Shown here one piece after another: positions 28,697 to 37,032 of a stretch of 64,000 bases of DNA (positions within the stretch are counted from its first letter, which is position 1; each line of letters begins with the position of its first letter). Below the pieces are notes generated by a model. It saw nothing but the letters and a program-made list of their open reading frames with translations. It made no database searches and was not told the origin of the DNA. Source of the stretch: Corallococcus coralloides DSM 2259 (GTDB lineage: Bacteria; Myxococcota; Myxococcia; Myxococcales; Myxococcaceae); NCBI RefSeq assembly GCF_000255295.1, contig NC_017030.1, positions 3,472,001-3,536,000 of the forward strand. Direction: 5' to 3'. Position numbers and translations under genes: made by a program.

Positions 28697-29683
28697 TCAT
28701 TGGGAGGGTTTGTCATCACCCTGGGATGAAACGTGTTGTTGGGAAACTTTCCGGCGTGACGGTGCAACGCCTTGCGTCGCGAGCGGTGGCGGTACCGACG
28801 CGGTGTCGCGCTGCGCCAGCAGCCAGTCCACGAAGAGGCGCGCGGCGGGACGCAGCCTCCGGTGCGCGGGGTACACCACGAAGTAGCTGGCGCGGGTGGG
28901 CACGATGGGCCCGGGCAGCCGGATGAGGCGGCCGTCCGCGAAGTAGGGCGTGGCGATCTTCTCTCGCGCCAGCGCCGCGCCCAGGCCCTGCACCGCGGCC
29001 ATCAGCGCGCCGGTGGTGTCGCTGAAGCTGTAGCGCTCCTCGAACCGGGCCCCGCGCACGCCCGCCGAGCGGAACCAGTCCTGCCAGCCCTGACGGGACA
29101 GGTCCGCGATGAGCGGGAGCTTCGCTACCCCCTCCGCGTCGTGCACGTGCTCGATGCCCGCGAGCCGTGCTGAGGCCACGGGGAACAGGGCGTCGTCCAT
29201 GAGCGGCTGCGCGCTGAGGCCGGGCCAGGGCCCCTGGCCATAGCGGATGCCCAGGTCCGGCCCGCCCTCGTCGAAGCGGGTGAGCGCCATCTCCGTGTCC
29301 ACGTGGATCCGCACGCGCGGATGCCGCGTGGTGAAGTCCGGCATGCGCGGCAAGAGCCACGCGTAGGTCAACGAGTGCACGGTGGTGACCCGCACCACGG
29401 CGTCCTCGTCCCGTGAATGCTTGAGCCCCCCGAGCACGTGGTCCATGTCCGACAGCGCGCTGCTGGCGGCGTCCGCGAGCTGGCGCCCCTCGGCCGTCAA
29501 GGCCACGCCCCGGGCATGCCGCTGGAACAGGGCGACCCCCAGCCGGTCCTCCAGCTTGCGCACGTGGTGGCTGACGGCGCTCGCGGTCAGGTGCAGCTCC
29601 TCCGCGGCGCGGGCGAAGTTCTGGTGTCGGGCGGCGGACTCGAAGGCCGCCAGGGCGGGGAGCAGGTCGGTGCGCAGGTGCAT
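28697..29683 (-). CDS. LysR family regulator (GcvA-like)
   Basis: Protein of 328 residues with a LysR helix-turn-helix (LAAFESAARHQNFARAAEEL, TASAVSHHVRKLEDRLG) in the style of GcvA/AmpR regulators, and an effector domain with MPDFTTRHPRVRIHVDTE and DLGIRYGQGPWPGL. The C-terminal tail of about 35 residues is polar and unusual for the family. Divergent from the EamA transporter gene, with a perfect inverted repeat just upstream of its start. Confidence 0.92.
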   Translation of the reverse strand: MHLRTDLLPALAAFESAARHQNFARAAEELHLTASAVSHHVRKLEDRLGVALFQRHARGVALTAEGRQLADAASSALSDMDHVLGGLKHSRDEDAVVRVTTVHSLTYAWLLPRMPDFTTRHPRVRIHVDTEMALTRFDEGGPDLGIRYGQGPWPGLSAQPLMDDALFPVASARLAGIEHVHDAEGVAKLPLIADLSRQGWQDWFRSAGVRGARFEERYSFSDTTGALMAAVQGLGAALAREKIATPYFADGRLIRLPGPIVPTRASYFVVYPAHRRLRPAARLFVDWLLAQRDTASVPPPLATQGVAPSRRKVSQQHVSSQGDDKPSQ

Positions 29684-29689
29684 GGGGAC

Positions 29690-29707
29690 GAGCCTCAAAT
29701 CTGGCTC
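29690..29707. promoter_or_regulatory. Inverted repeat, probable LysR site
   Basis: GAGCC (29690-29694) and GGCTC (29703-29707), separated by TCAAATCT, lie 7 bases upstream of the LysR start and about 100 bases before the EamA gene. AAATCTGG here is also mirrored by CCAGATT near 29778. A binding site for the LysR protein is inferred. Confidence 0.4.
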
Positions 29708-29804
29708 ATGTCTGCCACGGAAAGGATGCGCTTGTGAAGAAAGGGCCCCGGCGTGAAGAGAGGGCCAGACAGAAACCAGATTCCTTCCTCGCACGAGGGC
29801 CGCC

Positions 29805-30719
29805 ATGAGCGCATCCGGTCTCACCCATCCCCAGGCCGTGACTCCTACCTTCAACAGGGCGTGGCTCACGCCCCTGGAGCTGGGCGGGCTGGCCGCCATC
29901 TGGGGCGCGTCCTTCCTGTTCCTGCGCATCGCGGCGCCGGCCTTCGGTCCCATTCCCCTGGTGGAGCTGCGCCTGGTGCTGGGCGCGGCGGTGCTGATGC
30001 CCTTCCTGTGGCGTGCGCGCTCGTCCATCCCTCCCGCGCTGTGGCCCCGGCTGGCGCTGGTGGGCGTCATCAACGCGGCGGTGCCCTTCTCGCTGTTCGC
30101 CTGGGCCGCGCGGCAGGCCCCCGCGGGCGTCGGGGCCATCACCAACAGCATGGCGGTGCTCTTCACCGCCCTGGTGGCCTTCGTCTTCTACGGCGAGCGC
30201 ATCGGGGCCCGGCGCGCGGTGGCGCTGCTCACGGGCTTCGCCGGGGTGGTGGTCCTGGCCAGCGGCAGGTCCGCGGGCGCGAGCGTCGCCTGGGCCGTGG
30301 CGGCGGGGACCACGGGCGCGTTCCTCTACGGCATCGGCGGGAACCTGGTGCGCCGCCACTTCGCCGGACTGCCGGCCGCCGCGGTCGCCTCCGCCACGCT
30401 GGCCTGCGGCGCGGTGCTGCTGCTGCCCTTCGCCGTGGCCACGTGGCCCACGGAGTCCATTGGCATGCGCCCCTGGCTGGCGGGAGCGGCCCTGGGCGTC
30501 GTCTGCACCGGTCTGGGGTACGCCGTGTTCTACCGCCTCATCCAGCGCATCGGCGCGCCGCGCGCCGCCGTCGTCACCTACCTGGTGCCGCTGTTCGCGC
30601 TGACCTGGGCCTGGCTGCTGCTGGGCGAGCCGCTGACGCCCACCATGCTGGTGGCGGGCACCCTCATCCTGGGGAGCGTGGCGCTGGGGCAGTCCTCCTC
30701 CGCGCCCAAGGCGAAGTGA
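29805..30719 (+). CDS. EamA/DMT family transporter
   Basis: Inner membrane exporter of the drug/metabolite transporter superfamily, 304 residues with ten predicted helices in two EamA repeats. Typical segments are LGGLAAIWGASFLFLRIA at the first helix, ITNSMAVLFTALVAFVFYGE at the end of the first repeat and VVTYLVPLFALTWAWLLLGE at the end of the second. Substrate probably an amino acid or other small metabolite. Divergent from a LysR gene, which probably induces it. Ends 4 bases from the convergent methyltransferase. Confidence 0.93.
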   Translation: MSASGLTHPQAVTPTFNRAWLTPLELGGLAAIWGASFLFLRIAAPAFGPIPLVELRLVLGAAVLMPFLWRARSSIPPALWPRLALVGVINAAVPFSLFAWAARQAPAGVGAITNSMAVLFTALVAFVFYGERIGARRAVALLTGFAGVVVLASGRSAGASVAWAVAAGTTGAFLYGIGGNLVRRHFAGLPAAAVASATLACGAVLLLPFAVATWPTESIGMRPWLAGAALGVVCTGLGYAVFYRLIQRIGAPRAAVVTYLVPLFALTWAWLLLGEPLTPTMLVAGTLILGSVALGQSSSAPKAK

Positions 30720-30723
30720 GGCG

Positions 30724-31533
30724 TCAGCGCCGCTCGAACTTCCAGATGCGGTAGCCGTCGCGAACCGGCTGCATGAACCGCCGGACGATGAACGCCGGGA
30801 CGCGCTTCCCGGCCAGCTCCAGGGCGCGCAGGGGGACGGAGGTGGAGGACACGGCCGTGTAGCCCGCCTCCAGGAAGAGGGACTCCGGCGTGTCCGTCAT
30901 GTCCTGGAAGGACGCGCCCATGCTGGCGATCACCGCGTGCAGGTCCGCGCTGTACTCGCGCTGGAAGCGGGCGCGCATCAGGTCGCAGTACACGGCATGG
31001 TGGGGGAACACCTGCTGGAGCACCGCGAGCATGTCCCGGCGCTGCGCGTGCGACAGGTACATGAGCACGCCCTCGATGATGACGTGCGTGCGCCGCGAGT
31101 CTTGGTAGGGCTCCAGCTTCCGGGCGAGCGACTCCGTCGCGAAGTCGATGGGGAGCCGCTCGAGCGGATTCTTCGCCTCCGACACCGGCAGCTTCGCGTC
31201 CTTGAGCGTGAGGATGGCGGGCTCGTCCACCTCCAGCCACCGGCCTCCACGCAGGCGGTAGGCCCGCGTGTCGAAGCCCGCGCCCAGCACCACCACCCGC
31301 GCGTCGGGAGCGCGGTCCAGCTCCTCCTGAACCAGCGCGTCGATGATTTGATGCCGCGCGGCGTTGCTCGCGTTGGGCCGGTCGAACGACTGGAAGCGGG
31401 ACCAGATCTGCCGCGCCTCGTCATCCATGAAGCGGGACGCGAAGGTGTCATTGCCCAGCGGCCGTGGCTTGCGCGCGTCCTCCGCCCGGCAGGCCAGGGT
31501 GTAGTACGCGGTCTTCGAGATGGCGTTGGCCAT
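30724..31533 (-). CDS. SAM-dependent methyltransferase (TIGR00027/LCM-like)
   Basis: Methyltransferase of 269 residues in the leucine carboxyl methyltransferase-like group: KTAYYTLACRAEDA at the N terminus, SAM motif VVVLGAGFDTRAYRL, VDEPAI, and VIIEGVLMYLSHAQ. Members methylate small polyketide-like or unknown acids. ATG 31533 has AAGGAG 8 bases upstream and matches the usual family start, so the 12-residue extension is rejected. Convergent with EamA. Confidence 0.92.
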   Translation of the reverse strand: MANAISKTAYYTLACRAEDARKPRPLGNDTFASRFMDDEARQIWSRFQSFDRPNASNAARHQIIDALVQEELDRAPDARVVVLGAGFDTRAYRLRGGRWLEVDEPAILTLKDAKLPVSEAKNPLERLPIDFATESLARKLEPYQDSRRTHVIIEGVLMYLSHAQRRDMLAVLQQVFPHHAVYCDLMRARFQREYSADLHAVIASMGASFQDMTDTPESLFLEAGYTAVSSTSVPLRALELAGKRVPAFIVRRFMQPVRDGYRIWKFERR

Positions 31534-31601
31534 GGTTTGAGCTCCTTGAAACCTGCTCGCAGCTTGCATGAGATACGCGCTTTCTCGAAAGGTTGGTCCA
31601 G

Positions 31602-32981
31602 ATGCGATTCATGATGGCGCTGAGCGTGGTCGCGTTGGGAGCGGGCTGTGCCCATGCTCCGAAGCCGGCGGACGACCCGGCCGCGCGGGCCCAGCAGCTC
31701 TCGGCGGAAGCAGAGCAGGCCTACAAGGCGCTGGACTTCGAGCGGTGCGCGGAGCGGTTCCAGGCTGCCGGCGAGGCGTCCCAGGAGGGGCCGGACCGCG
31801 CGGATTCCTTCTACCGGGCCGCGGGATGCGCCTCGCTCGCGGGCCACGCGGACGCGGCCGTGGACGTGCTGAAGCGCGCGGTCCAGGGCGGCTACTACGA
31901 CGCGGATCACCTCGAATACAACCCGGAGCTGGCGGCGCTGCACGCGCTGCCCGCGTGGAGCGGCATCGTCGCGGAGGCCCGCGCCAACCTGGCGAAGGCA
32001 CCCGAGGCGCCCTTCATGACGATGACGCTCATGGGCGTGGATGCCTTCGGTTCGCGGAAGGTGGACCAGGAGACGGTCCAGCGGCTGATGGGGCTGGAGG
32101 TGGGCAAGCCCATCGTGGGCAGCGGCGCGATCTTCAGGCAGAAGGAGGCGGCGCTGCGTGAGCAGTACGGCCTCGCCTACGCCCAGGTGAGCATGTCCAT
32201 CTACTTCGCCGCGGAGCGCAAGGGCTCCGCCTTCGTGGTGGTGGACATGGTGGACGCCGAGGACGCGGCCCGGCTGCGCTTCCTCCCCGCGCCCAAGGGA
32301 CACCCCACGGATCCGGAAGGACTGATTGCCCGGTGGAACGATTATGTGGAGCGCCTGCAGCACCTCCAGATGCAGGGGAAGATGTCTGAAGACTCCAGCT
32401 GCAAGGTCGCGAATTGCATCGGTGGGTTCGGCCATCCGGACCTCGCGTCCTTCGAGCCGGAGTTCCTCGCGAAGGTGCCAACGCAGCTGGACGCGTTGAC
32501 CGCCGTCCTGCGCGAGGATGCGGACCCGGAGAAGCGGGTCGCGGCGGCCTACCTGCTGGCCTACGCCCCCACGCTCGAGGAGACCGCGCAACGGCTGCAG
32601 CCCTCCATCCGGGATCCGGAGTCCGGCGTGCGCAACAGCGTGCTGCGGGTGCTGGCGTCCACGCAGGAAGCCGCGACGAAGCCCCTGCTGGACGTGGCGA
32701 CGGTGGCGGACGCGGTGACGATGCCGAAGGCGAGTGACCGCAACAAGGCGACGCACCTCCTCAACTACCTGCTGGACGACCTTTCACCCGAGGCGCTGAA
32801 GGCGCAGCGTGCCGGGCTGCTCCGCCAGCTGGGAGACCACCTGGTCCGGATGTCCGCGCTCACGTTGCCCATCAACCGCGACCCCGCGGTCCTGGTGTTG
32901 AAGCAGCTCTCCGGTGAGCAGTACGAAACGGCCGAGGAGTGGCGCGCGTGGCTCGCGCGTCAGCCGAAGACGGAAGGGTAG
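31602..32981 (+). CDS. Lipoprotein with helical repeats
   Basis: Predicted lipoprotein of 459 residues: signal peptide with ALGAGCAHA, then a TPR-like helical region (EQAYKALDFERCAERFQAAG and FYRAAGCASLAGHADAAVDVL at about 25-95), a middle domain of unknown type (VSMSIYFAAERKGSAFVVV), and HEAT-like repeats from about 285 (RVAAAYLLAYAPTLEE, SGVRNSVLRVLASTQEAA). Probably an envelope scaffold. ATG 31602 has AAAGG upstream. Family not recognised. Confidence 0.8.
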   Translation: MRFMMALSVVALGAGCAHAPKPADDPAARAQQLSAEAEQAYKALDFERCAERFQAAGEASQEGPDRADSFYRAAGCASLAGHADAAVDVLKRAVQGGYYDADHLEYNPELAALHALPAWSGIVAEARANLAKAPEAPFMTMTLMGVDAFGSRKVDQETVQRLMGLEVGKPIVGSGAIFRQKEAALREQYGLAYAQVSMSIYFAAERKGSAFVVVDMVDAEDAARLRFLPAPKGHPTDPEGLIARWNDYVERLQHLQMQGKMSEDSSCKVANCIGGFGHPDLASFEPEFLAKVPTQLDALTAVLREDADPEKRVAAAYLLAYAPTLEETAQRLQPSIRDPESGVRNSVLRVLASTQEAATKPLLDVATVADAVTMPKASDRNKATHLLNYLLDDLSPEALKAQRAGLLRQLGDHLVRMSALTLPINRDPAVLVLKQLSGEQYETAEEWRAWLARQPKTEG

Positions 32982-32989
32982 GGGACCGC

Positions 32990-33517
32990 TCAGCCCCCGA
33001 CGACGACGGAGACGGGCGTGGAGAACTGCCGCACGACGCAGTCCTCCGCGCCCCCGTCCTCCCACGCCAGCATCGCGAACTCGGCCGGTTCATCGAGCGC
33101 GATGATGGGGTGGTGCCACACGCCCCGGTGGTAGTTCACGCCCTGGCCGGGGCCGCAGACGAACGCCACGAGCCCGTCCAGGTCGGGCCCGCCCGAAGGC
33201 GCGGTCGGCGCGACGCAGACGAGGAAGCGCGAGCAGCGCATGGGCAGGAACGCCTGGCTGGACTGGGGATGGTGTTCGAGCAGCTTCACCGTGAAGGGAA
33301 GCGGCTGCGGCACGGAGCGGAACACCGCGAGGTTGGGCTTCGCTCCCGGCCGGCCGTTCTCCAGCCGCGCCGACCAGTCGAAGCGCACCGCGGTGCCCTG
33401 GTTCGCCGAAGCGCCGCTCTTGAGCCCGGCGGACACGACGTCGCCAAACGGAGCGAAGCCCTCCGGCGTCAGGGGCAGGGCGACGATGGAGCGGAGCGGG
33501 GCGGAAGCGTCCTTCAT
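32990..33517 (-). CDS. allA: Ureidoglycolate lyase
   Basis: Enzyme of 175 residues that splits ureidoglycolate into glyoxylate and urea, the last step of allantoin breakdown. It opens with LPLTPEGFAPFGDVV, then has VKLLEHHPQSSQAFLPM and VNYHRGVWHHPIIAL, the His-rich cupin strands of AllA proteins. No other purine breakdown genes are in the window, so the pathway is either scattered or this enzyme works on a related ureido acid. Convergent with the helical-repeat lipoprotein. Confidence 0.92.
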   Translation of the reverse strand: MKDASAPLRSIVALPLTPEGFAPFGDVVSAGLKSGASANQGTAVRFDWSARLENGRPGAKPNLAVFRSVPQPLPFTVKLLEHHPQSSQAFLPMRCSRFLVCVAPTAPSGGPDLDGLVAFVCGPGQGVNYHRGVWHHPIIALDEPAEFAMLAWEDGGAEDCVVRQFSTPVSVVVGG

Positions 33518-33595
33518 GAGGGGACTATAGGGGCGAGTGCCCGGGGTCCCACCTCACCCCAGGTAGTCGGGGTTCAAGGAGAACACGTCTCTTTC

Positions 33596-33624
33596 TTGAC
33601 ATCGCGCGTCTAGACCTCTACAGG
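33596..33624 (+). promoter_or_regulatory. Sigma-70-like promoter
   Basis: A consensus -35 TTGACA (33596-33601) is followed after 17 bases by TACAGG (33619-33624), which shares three positions with the -10 consensus. Just downstream lies a Fur-box-like element. The proposed -10 overlaps a strong ribosome binding site (33622-33630), so either transcription starts further upstream or that site is not used. Confidence 0.45.
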
Positions 33625-33634
33625 AGGTGAAATT

Positions 33635-33653
33635 GAGAATGCCTATCGTTTTC
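33635..33653 (+). promoter_or_regulatory. Fur-box-like element
   Basis: The 19 bases GAGAATGCCTATCGTTTTC match the Fur consensus (GATAATGATAATCATTATC) at 13 positions by hand count, and lie just downstream of the TTGACA promoter and 69 bases before the lipoprotein gene. The site predicts repression when iron is plentiful. Myxobacterial Fur boxes are assumed to resemble the general consensus. Confidence 0.55.
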
Positions 33654-33725
33654 ATGTCCGGGTCCCCGTCCCGGCTGGAAAGGGCAGGCGCTCATCCCCC
33701 CACTCCAAGAGGCCATTGCCGATGA
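33639..33725 (+). CDS. Possible 28-residue leader peptide
   Basis: A short frame MPIVFMSGSPSRLERAGAHP... (first 20 residues shown) starts 8 bases after AGGAGGTGA, a near-perfect ribosome binding site, and ends with TGA overlapping the ATG of the lipoprotein gene (ATGA). This is the layout of a translational coupler or leader. Its start lies within the Fur-box-like element. It could also be chance; codon use in 28 codons cannot decide. Confidence 0.35.
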   Translation: MPIVFMSGSPSRLERAGAHPPTPRGHCR

Positions 33726-34942
33726 AGCATCTGTTTGCCTTGCGTTCCTTGCGACTCTCCACCGCGGCGATCGCCCTGTCCCTGTTCGTGGGCTGCGGCG
33801 ACGACGAAGAGGAAGGAACGGACACGAACGGTCCGCTGTACGCCATCACCACCCAGATGCTCGCGGAGGACCCCTCCGACAGCTACGTCCTGGTGACGCC
33901 GGACGCGGAGAAGGCCGCGACGCTGTCGCTGGACGGTGCCATCAAGATCACCGGCCGCGCGCTGGGTGTGGGCGTCCCGAAGACGGGCTCCGTCTACGTG
34001 GTGAGCGACGTGAGCGCCACGGTGACCCGCTACACGCTGAACAGCGCGGGGAAGCTGGAGGCCTCGGGCACCGTGAGCTTCGCGCCGCAGGGCGTGACGT
34101 CGCTGGGCGAGTACCAGGCCAACTTCCAGTTCGTCTCGGAGACGAAGGCGTACTTCTTCGACGGTAACGCCGCGAAGATCGTCATCTGGAACCCCAAGGA
34201 CATGACCGTGACGGGCACCCGCCCGCTGGATGCCCTGGTCCTCCCGGACACGGTCATGGCGTTCTCCGGCGCGGTCGTGCAGACCGGTGGGCAGATCATC
34301 ATGCCCGTGGGCTGGCGGCCGGTGGAGGGCAACAGCGTCACGAAGAAGGCGGGCGTGGTCTCCATCGACACGGCGACGGACGCCGTCACGCTCGCGACGG
34401 ACGACCGCTGCGGCTACACGCACGACGCCGCGCTCGGCACGGACGGCAAGGTCTACATCGCGACGGAGGCGTACGGCGCGGCGTCGCGCCGGGTGGTGGG
34501 CGAGGAATCGCCGGAGCCCTGCCTGCTCCGGTTCGATCCCACGACGCGCGACTTCGACAAGACCTTCTATCGCTCGCTGGCGGAGCTGGTGGGCGGTGGC
34601 ACCGCGGGCGCGCTCATCCCCAGCCACACGCCGGGAATGGCGTATGTGCGCGTGCTCGATGAGAGCATCACGCCGGTGTCGGAGGGTTCGCATCCGCGCA
34701 CGCTCGCGAGCGGCACGGGCTGGCAGTGGTGGGAGCTGAACCTGGCCACGCTGACCGCGACGCGGAAGGCCGACTTCCCGTCCACCTCCGGCAGCGTCTT
34801 CCTCTTCGAGTCCGAGAACCAGACGCTCTACACCGAGTTCGGCGCCGGCGCCTCGTCCACCACCTTCCGGGTGCTGGGCGACAACGGCAAGCCCACGGTG
34901 AAGACGCAGGGCCTGTCCTTCTCCTTCCTCCAGCTGCGCTAG
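33722..34942 (+). CDS. Iron-regulated-type lipoprotein, beta-propeller-like
   Basis: Lipoprotein of 406 residues with lipobox LFVGCGDDEEEG. The mature part is beta-rich with repeated short strands of the type GSVYVVSDVSATVTRYTL, AYFFDGNAAKIVIWNP and GKVYIATEAYGAA, suggesting a seven-bladed propeller. It resembles, from memory, the MxcI-like proteins found with myxochelin siderophore genes; this link and the upstream Fur-box-like site suggest a role in iron acquisition at the outer membrane. ATG 33722 has AGAGG upstream. Followed by a cytochrome-like MYXO-CTERM gene after 17 bases. Confidence 0.8.
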   Translation: MKHLFALRSLRLSTAAIALSLFVGCGDDEEEGTDTNGPLYAITTQMLAEDPSDSYVLVTPDAEKAATLSLDGAIKITGRALGVGVPKTGSVYVVSDVSATVTRYTLNSAGKLEASGTVSFAPQGVTSLGEYQANFQFVSETKAYFFDGNAAKIVIWNPKDMTVTGTRPLDALVLPDTVMAFSGAVVQTGGQIIMPVGWRPVEGNSVTKKAGVVSIDTATDAVTLATDDRCGYTHDAALGTDGKVYIATEAYGAASRRVVGEESPEPCLLRFDPTTRDFDKTFYRSLAELVGGGTAGALIPSHTPGMAYVRVLDESITPVSEGSHPRTLASGTGWQWWELNLATLTATRKADFPSTSGSVFLFESENQTLYTEFGAGASSTTFRVLGDNGKPTVKTQGLSFSFLQLR

Positions 34943-34959
34943 TCCCAGGAACAAAAACC

Positions 34960-35589
34960 ATGAACAGCAATTCGATGCGTCACGCGGGCGTGTTTGTCAT
35001 TGCGCTGTTGGGGGCGACGTCCGCCTTCGCCACCAGCACGGGCATCAGCGGCAACTCCGGCAAGGACACGGCGACCTGCAACACCTGCCACAAGGGCGGT
35101 GAGGCCCCCACCGTGGAGTTCGAGGGCCCCTCGACGCTGGAGAAGGGCGCCACCGGCCAGTACACCCTCATCATCCGGGGCGGGGCCGCGAAGACGGGCG
35201 GCGCGGGCATCGCCGTGGACGACGCGGGGGCCAGCCTCGTGGCCGGCACCGGGCTGAAGAAGCTGGGCACCGAGCTGTCCCACTCCGCGCCCCAGGCCTT
35301 CACGGGCACGGAGCTGCGCTTCAACTTCTCGCTCGTCGCGCCCGCCACGGACGTCACGCTCAACCTCTTCGGCGCGGGCAACTCGGCGAACGCGGACCAG
35401 AAGAGCGACGGCGACCGTGCCGCCTCCACGAAGCTGAGCATCAAGGTGGGCACTGGCTCGCCCGTGGCGGAGCAGCCGGGCGGTGACGAGGATGAGGGCG
35501 GGGGCTGCGCCGCCGCGAGCAGCGCTCCGTTCTGGGCGCTCGCGCTGGCGGGGCTGCCGCTGGCGGTGATCCGCCGCCGCCGGAGCTGA
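34960..35589 (+). CDS. MYXO-CTERM protein with CxxCH motif (MXAN_6652-like)
   Basis: Secreted protein of 209 residues: signal peptide ending ATSAFATS, a haem-c-like motif CNTCHKGG just after it, a beta-rich domain of about 120 residues resembling choice-of-anchor or Reeler-like folds, then an acidic linker and the tail GGGCAAASSAPFWALALAG with RRRR at the end. The tail is the MYXO-CTERM signal thought to be cut by myxosortase and anchored to the surface via Cys. CxxCH could bind haem c or be a relic. Co-transcribed with the lipoprotein before it; AGGA precedes ATG 34960. Confidence 0.85.
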   Translation: MNSNSMRHAGVFVIALLGATSAFATSTGISGNSGKDTATCNTCHKGGEAPTVEFEGPSTLEKGATGQYTLIIRGGAAKTGGAGIAVDDAGASLVAGTGLKKLGTELSHSAPQAFTGTELRFNFSLVAPATDVTLNLFGAGNSANADQKSDGDRAASTKLSIKVGTGSPVAEQPGGDEDEGGGCAAASSAPFWALALAGLPLAVIRRRRS

Positions 35590-35615
35590 AGCACCCACGG
35601 CCGTGTTGAAGCATG

Positions 35616-35649
35616 AGGCCCCTTTCCCGCGTGCGTGGGGAAGGGGCCT
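35616..35649. terminator. Strong hairpin, probable bidirectional terminator
   Basis: AGGCCCCTTTCCC (35616-35628) pairs with GGGGAAGGGGCCT (35637-35649) with a single mismatch around an 8-base loop. It ends the lipoprotein/MYXO-CTERM unit and could also stop reading from the minus-strand fragment at 35667. No long U run follows. Confidence 0.7.
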
Positions 35650-35666
35650 TGTGCCGTCAGTCCGTG

Positions 35667-35849
35667 TTACTTCGCGGCGACGGTGGACTCGCCCAGGACG
35701 TTGAAGGTGCTGGCGGCGGCCTTCACGTCGATGGCGGAGAAGCCGGTGTACGGATGGTGGCCGTCGCCGATGTCCTCGACGATCTCCAGGAAGTCGCCGC
35801 TGACGCGCTTGCCATCCTCCTCCAGCGCGCGGGGCGCGCTTGCCCCCAC
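35667..35849 (-). pseudogene. C-terminal gene fragment
   Basis: A minus-strand frame ending at TAA has about 50 residues of sensible composition (KRVSGDFLEIVEDIGDGHHP, YTGFSAIDVKAAASTFNVL) after a GC-rich start of chance-like residues. It has only a GTG start without a ribosome binding site, so it is probably the tail of a broken gene. The remainder up to 36087 holds nothing I can support. Not recognised. Confidence 0.4.
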
Positions 35850-36087
35850 CGAGCCACCCTGCGACCCGGAGGTCCCTCCTCCGGGCAGGGCATCACGCGG
35901 CCAGGACGCGTGGCGTGTCAGGTCACAGCCAGGGGCCCTGCGTCACCTGTCGTGTCACCGGGGGAGCGGAGGGAGCGAGCCCCGGGCTCCCGGTCGGCAA
36001 AGGGCCGGAAGGACACGGCGCGCGCCGCCTCCTCCCTGGCATCCCGGCCTCCCGTCTCCACCGTGAGTGAAGGAGGCAATGACAGTC

Positions 36088-36951
36088 ATGGCGCAGGGAT
36101 ATTCCATCAATATCGGTTTGAACGCGGTGGATCCGAAGCACTATGGGGGCTGGGATGGCCAGCTGCTGGCGTGCGAAGCGGACGCCGAGGACATGGTCAG
36201 CATCGCGAATGCGCAGGGGTTCAGCCGCGTCCGCCCCTTCCTCACGAAGGACGCCACGCGCGAGAAGGTGCTCGCGGAGCTGGGCGAGGCGGCGTCGGTG
36301 CTCCAGGCGGGGGACCTGCTGCTGTTCAGCTACTCGGGGCACGGCGGCCAGCTCCCCGACATGAACGGCGACGAGGACGACGGCCTGGATGAGACGTGGT
36401 GTCTGTATGACGGGGAGCTCGTCGACGACGAAATCTACCAGGCGATGGGGAAGCTCAAGGCGGGCGTGCGGGTCTTCATGCTCTCCGACAGCTGCCACAG
36501 CGGCTCGGTGAGCAGCGTGGCCTACGCGGCCCTGCGCTCCAGCGGCAGCCTGCAGCTGCTGGCGGATTCGATGCGGACGACGGTGCCCGCGGAGCGGCGC
36601 TTCAAGGAGATGCCCCTGGGCATCGAGCGGCGCACGTACCGCGAGAACAAGCAGATGTACGACGCCATCCTGAAGGGGTTGCCCAAGGATGATCCCAGGC
36701 TGACGCTGAAGGCCACGGTGCTGCTCATCTCCGGCTGCCAGGACAACCAGCTCTCCAGCGATGGCGAATACAACGGCCTCTTCACCGCCAAGCTGTTGCG
36801 CGTCTGGAACGAAGGGAAGTTCACGGCCAGCTACCCGACCTTCCACCGCCGCATCCTGCGCACCATGCCGCCCATCCAGTCTCCGGCGTACTCCGTCATC
36901 GGAGTCCCCAGCCGCGAGTTCGAGCGGATGGTGCCATTCCACGTCAGCTGA
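36088..36951 (+). CDS. Caspase family (C14-like) peptidase
   Basis: Metacaspase-like cysteine peptidase of 287 residues. The p20-like core has the catalytic His85 in FSYSGHGGQ and Cys136 in LSDSCHSGS. The opening GYSINIGLNAVDPKHYGGWD is typical of bacterial caspase-like proteins that begin directly with the fold. No extra effector domain is attached. ATG 36088 was chosen because relatives start at this MA-x-G; ATG 36079 is nearer to GGAGG but leaves only 2 bases of spacing. Target unknown; such proteins are linked to cell death, signalling or defence. The gene stands alone. Confidence 0.9.
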   Translation: MAQGYSINIGLNAVDPKHYGGWDGQLLACEADAEDMVSIANAQGFSRVRPFLTKDATREKVLAELGEAASVLQAGDLLLFSYSGHGGQLPDMNGDEDDGLDETWCLYDGELVDDEIYQAMGKLKAGVRVFMLSDSCHSGSVSSVAYAALRSSGSLQLLADSMRTTVPAERRFKEMPLGIERRTYRENKQMYDAILKGLPKDDPRLTLKATVLLISGCQDNQLSSDGEYNGLFTAKLLRVWNEGKFTASYPTFHRRILRTMPPIQSPAYSVIGVPSREFERMVPFHVS

Positions 36952-36954
36952 GGC

Positions 36955-36970
36955 CTTGAGCCGGCTCAAG
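36955..36970. repeat. 16-base perfect palindrome
   Basis: CTTGAGCCGGCTCAAG reads the same on both strands and lies just after the caspase stop and before the terminator. It may add to the terminator or bind a protein. Confidence 0.5.
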
Positions 36971-36980
36971 CCGTTGCCAG

Positions 36981-37013
36981 GGGAGCGATGAGGCTTCTCG
37001 CCCCATCGCTCCC
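36981..37013. terminator. Rho-independent-like terminator
   Basis: Perfect 10-base stem GGGAGCGATG (36981-36990) and CATCGCTCCC (37004-37013), 13-base loop, followed by TTCATTT. It lies between the convergent caspase and repeat-lipoprotein genes and could serve both. Confidence 0.7.
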
Positions 37014-37032
37014 TTCATTTCAGCAGCGCTTC

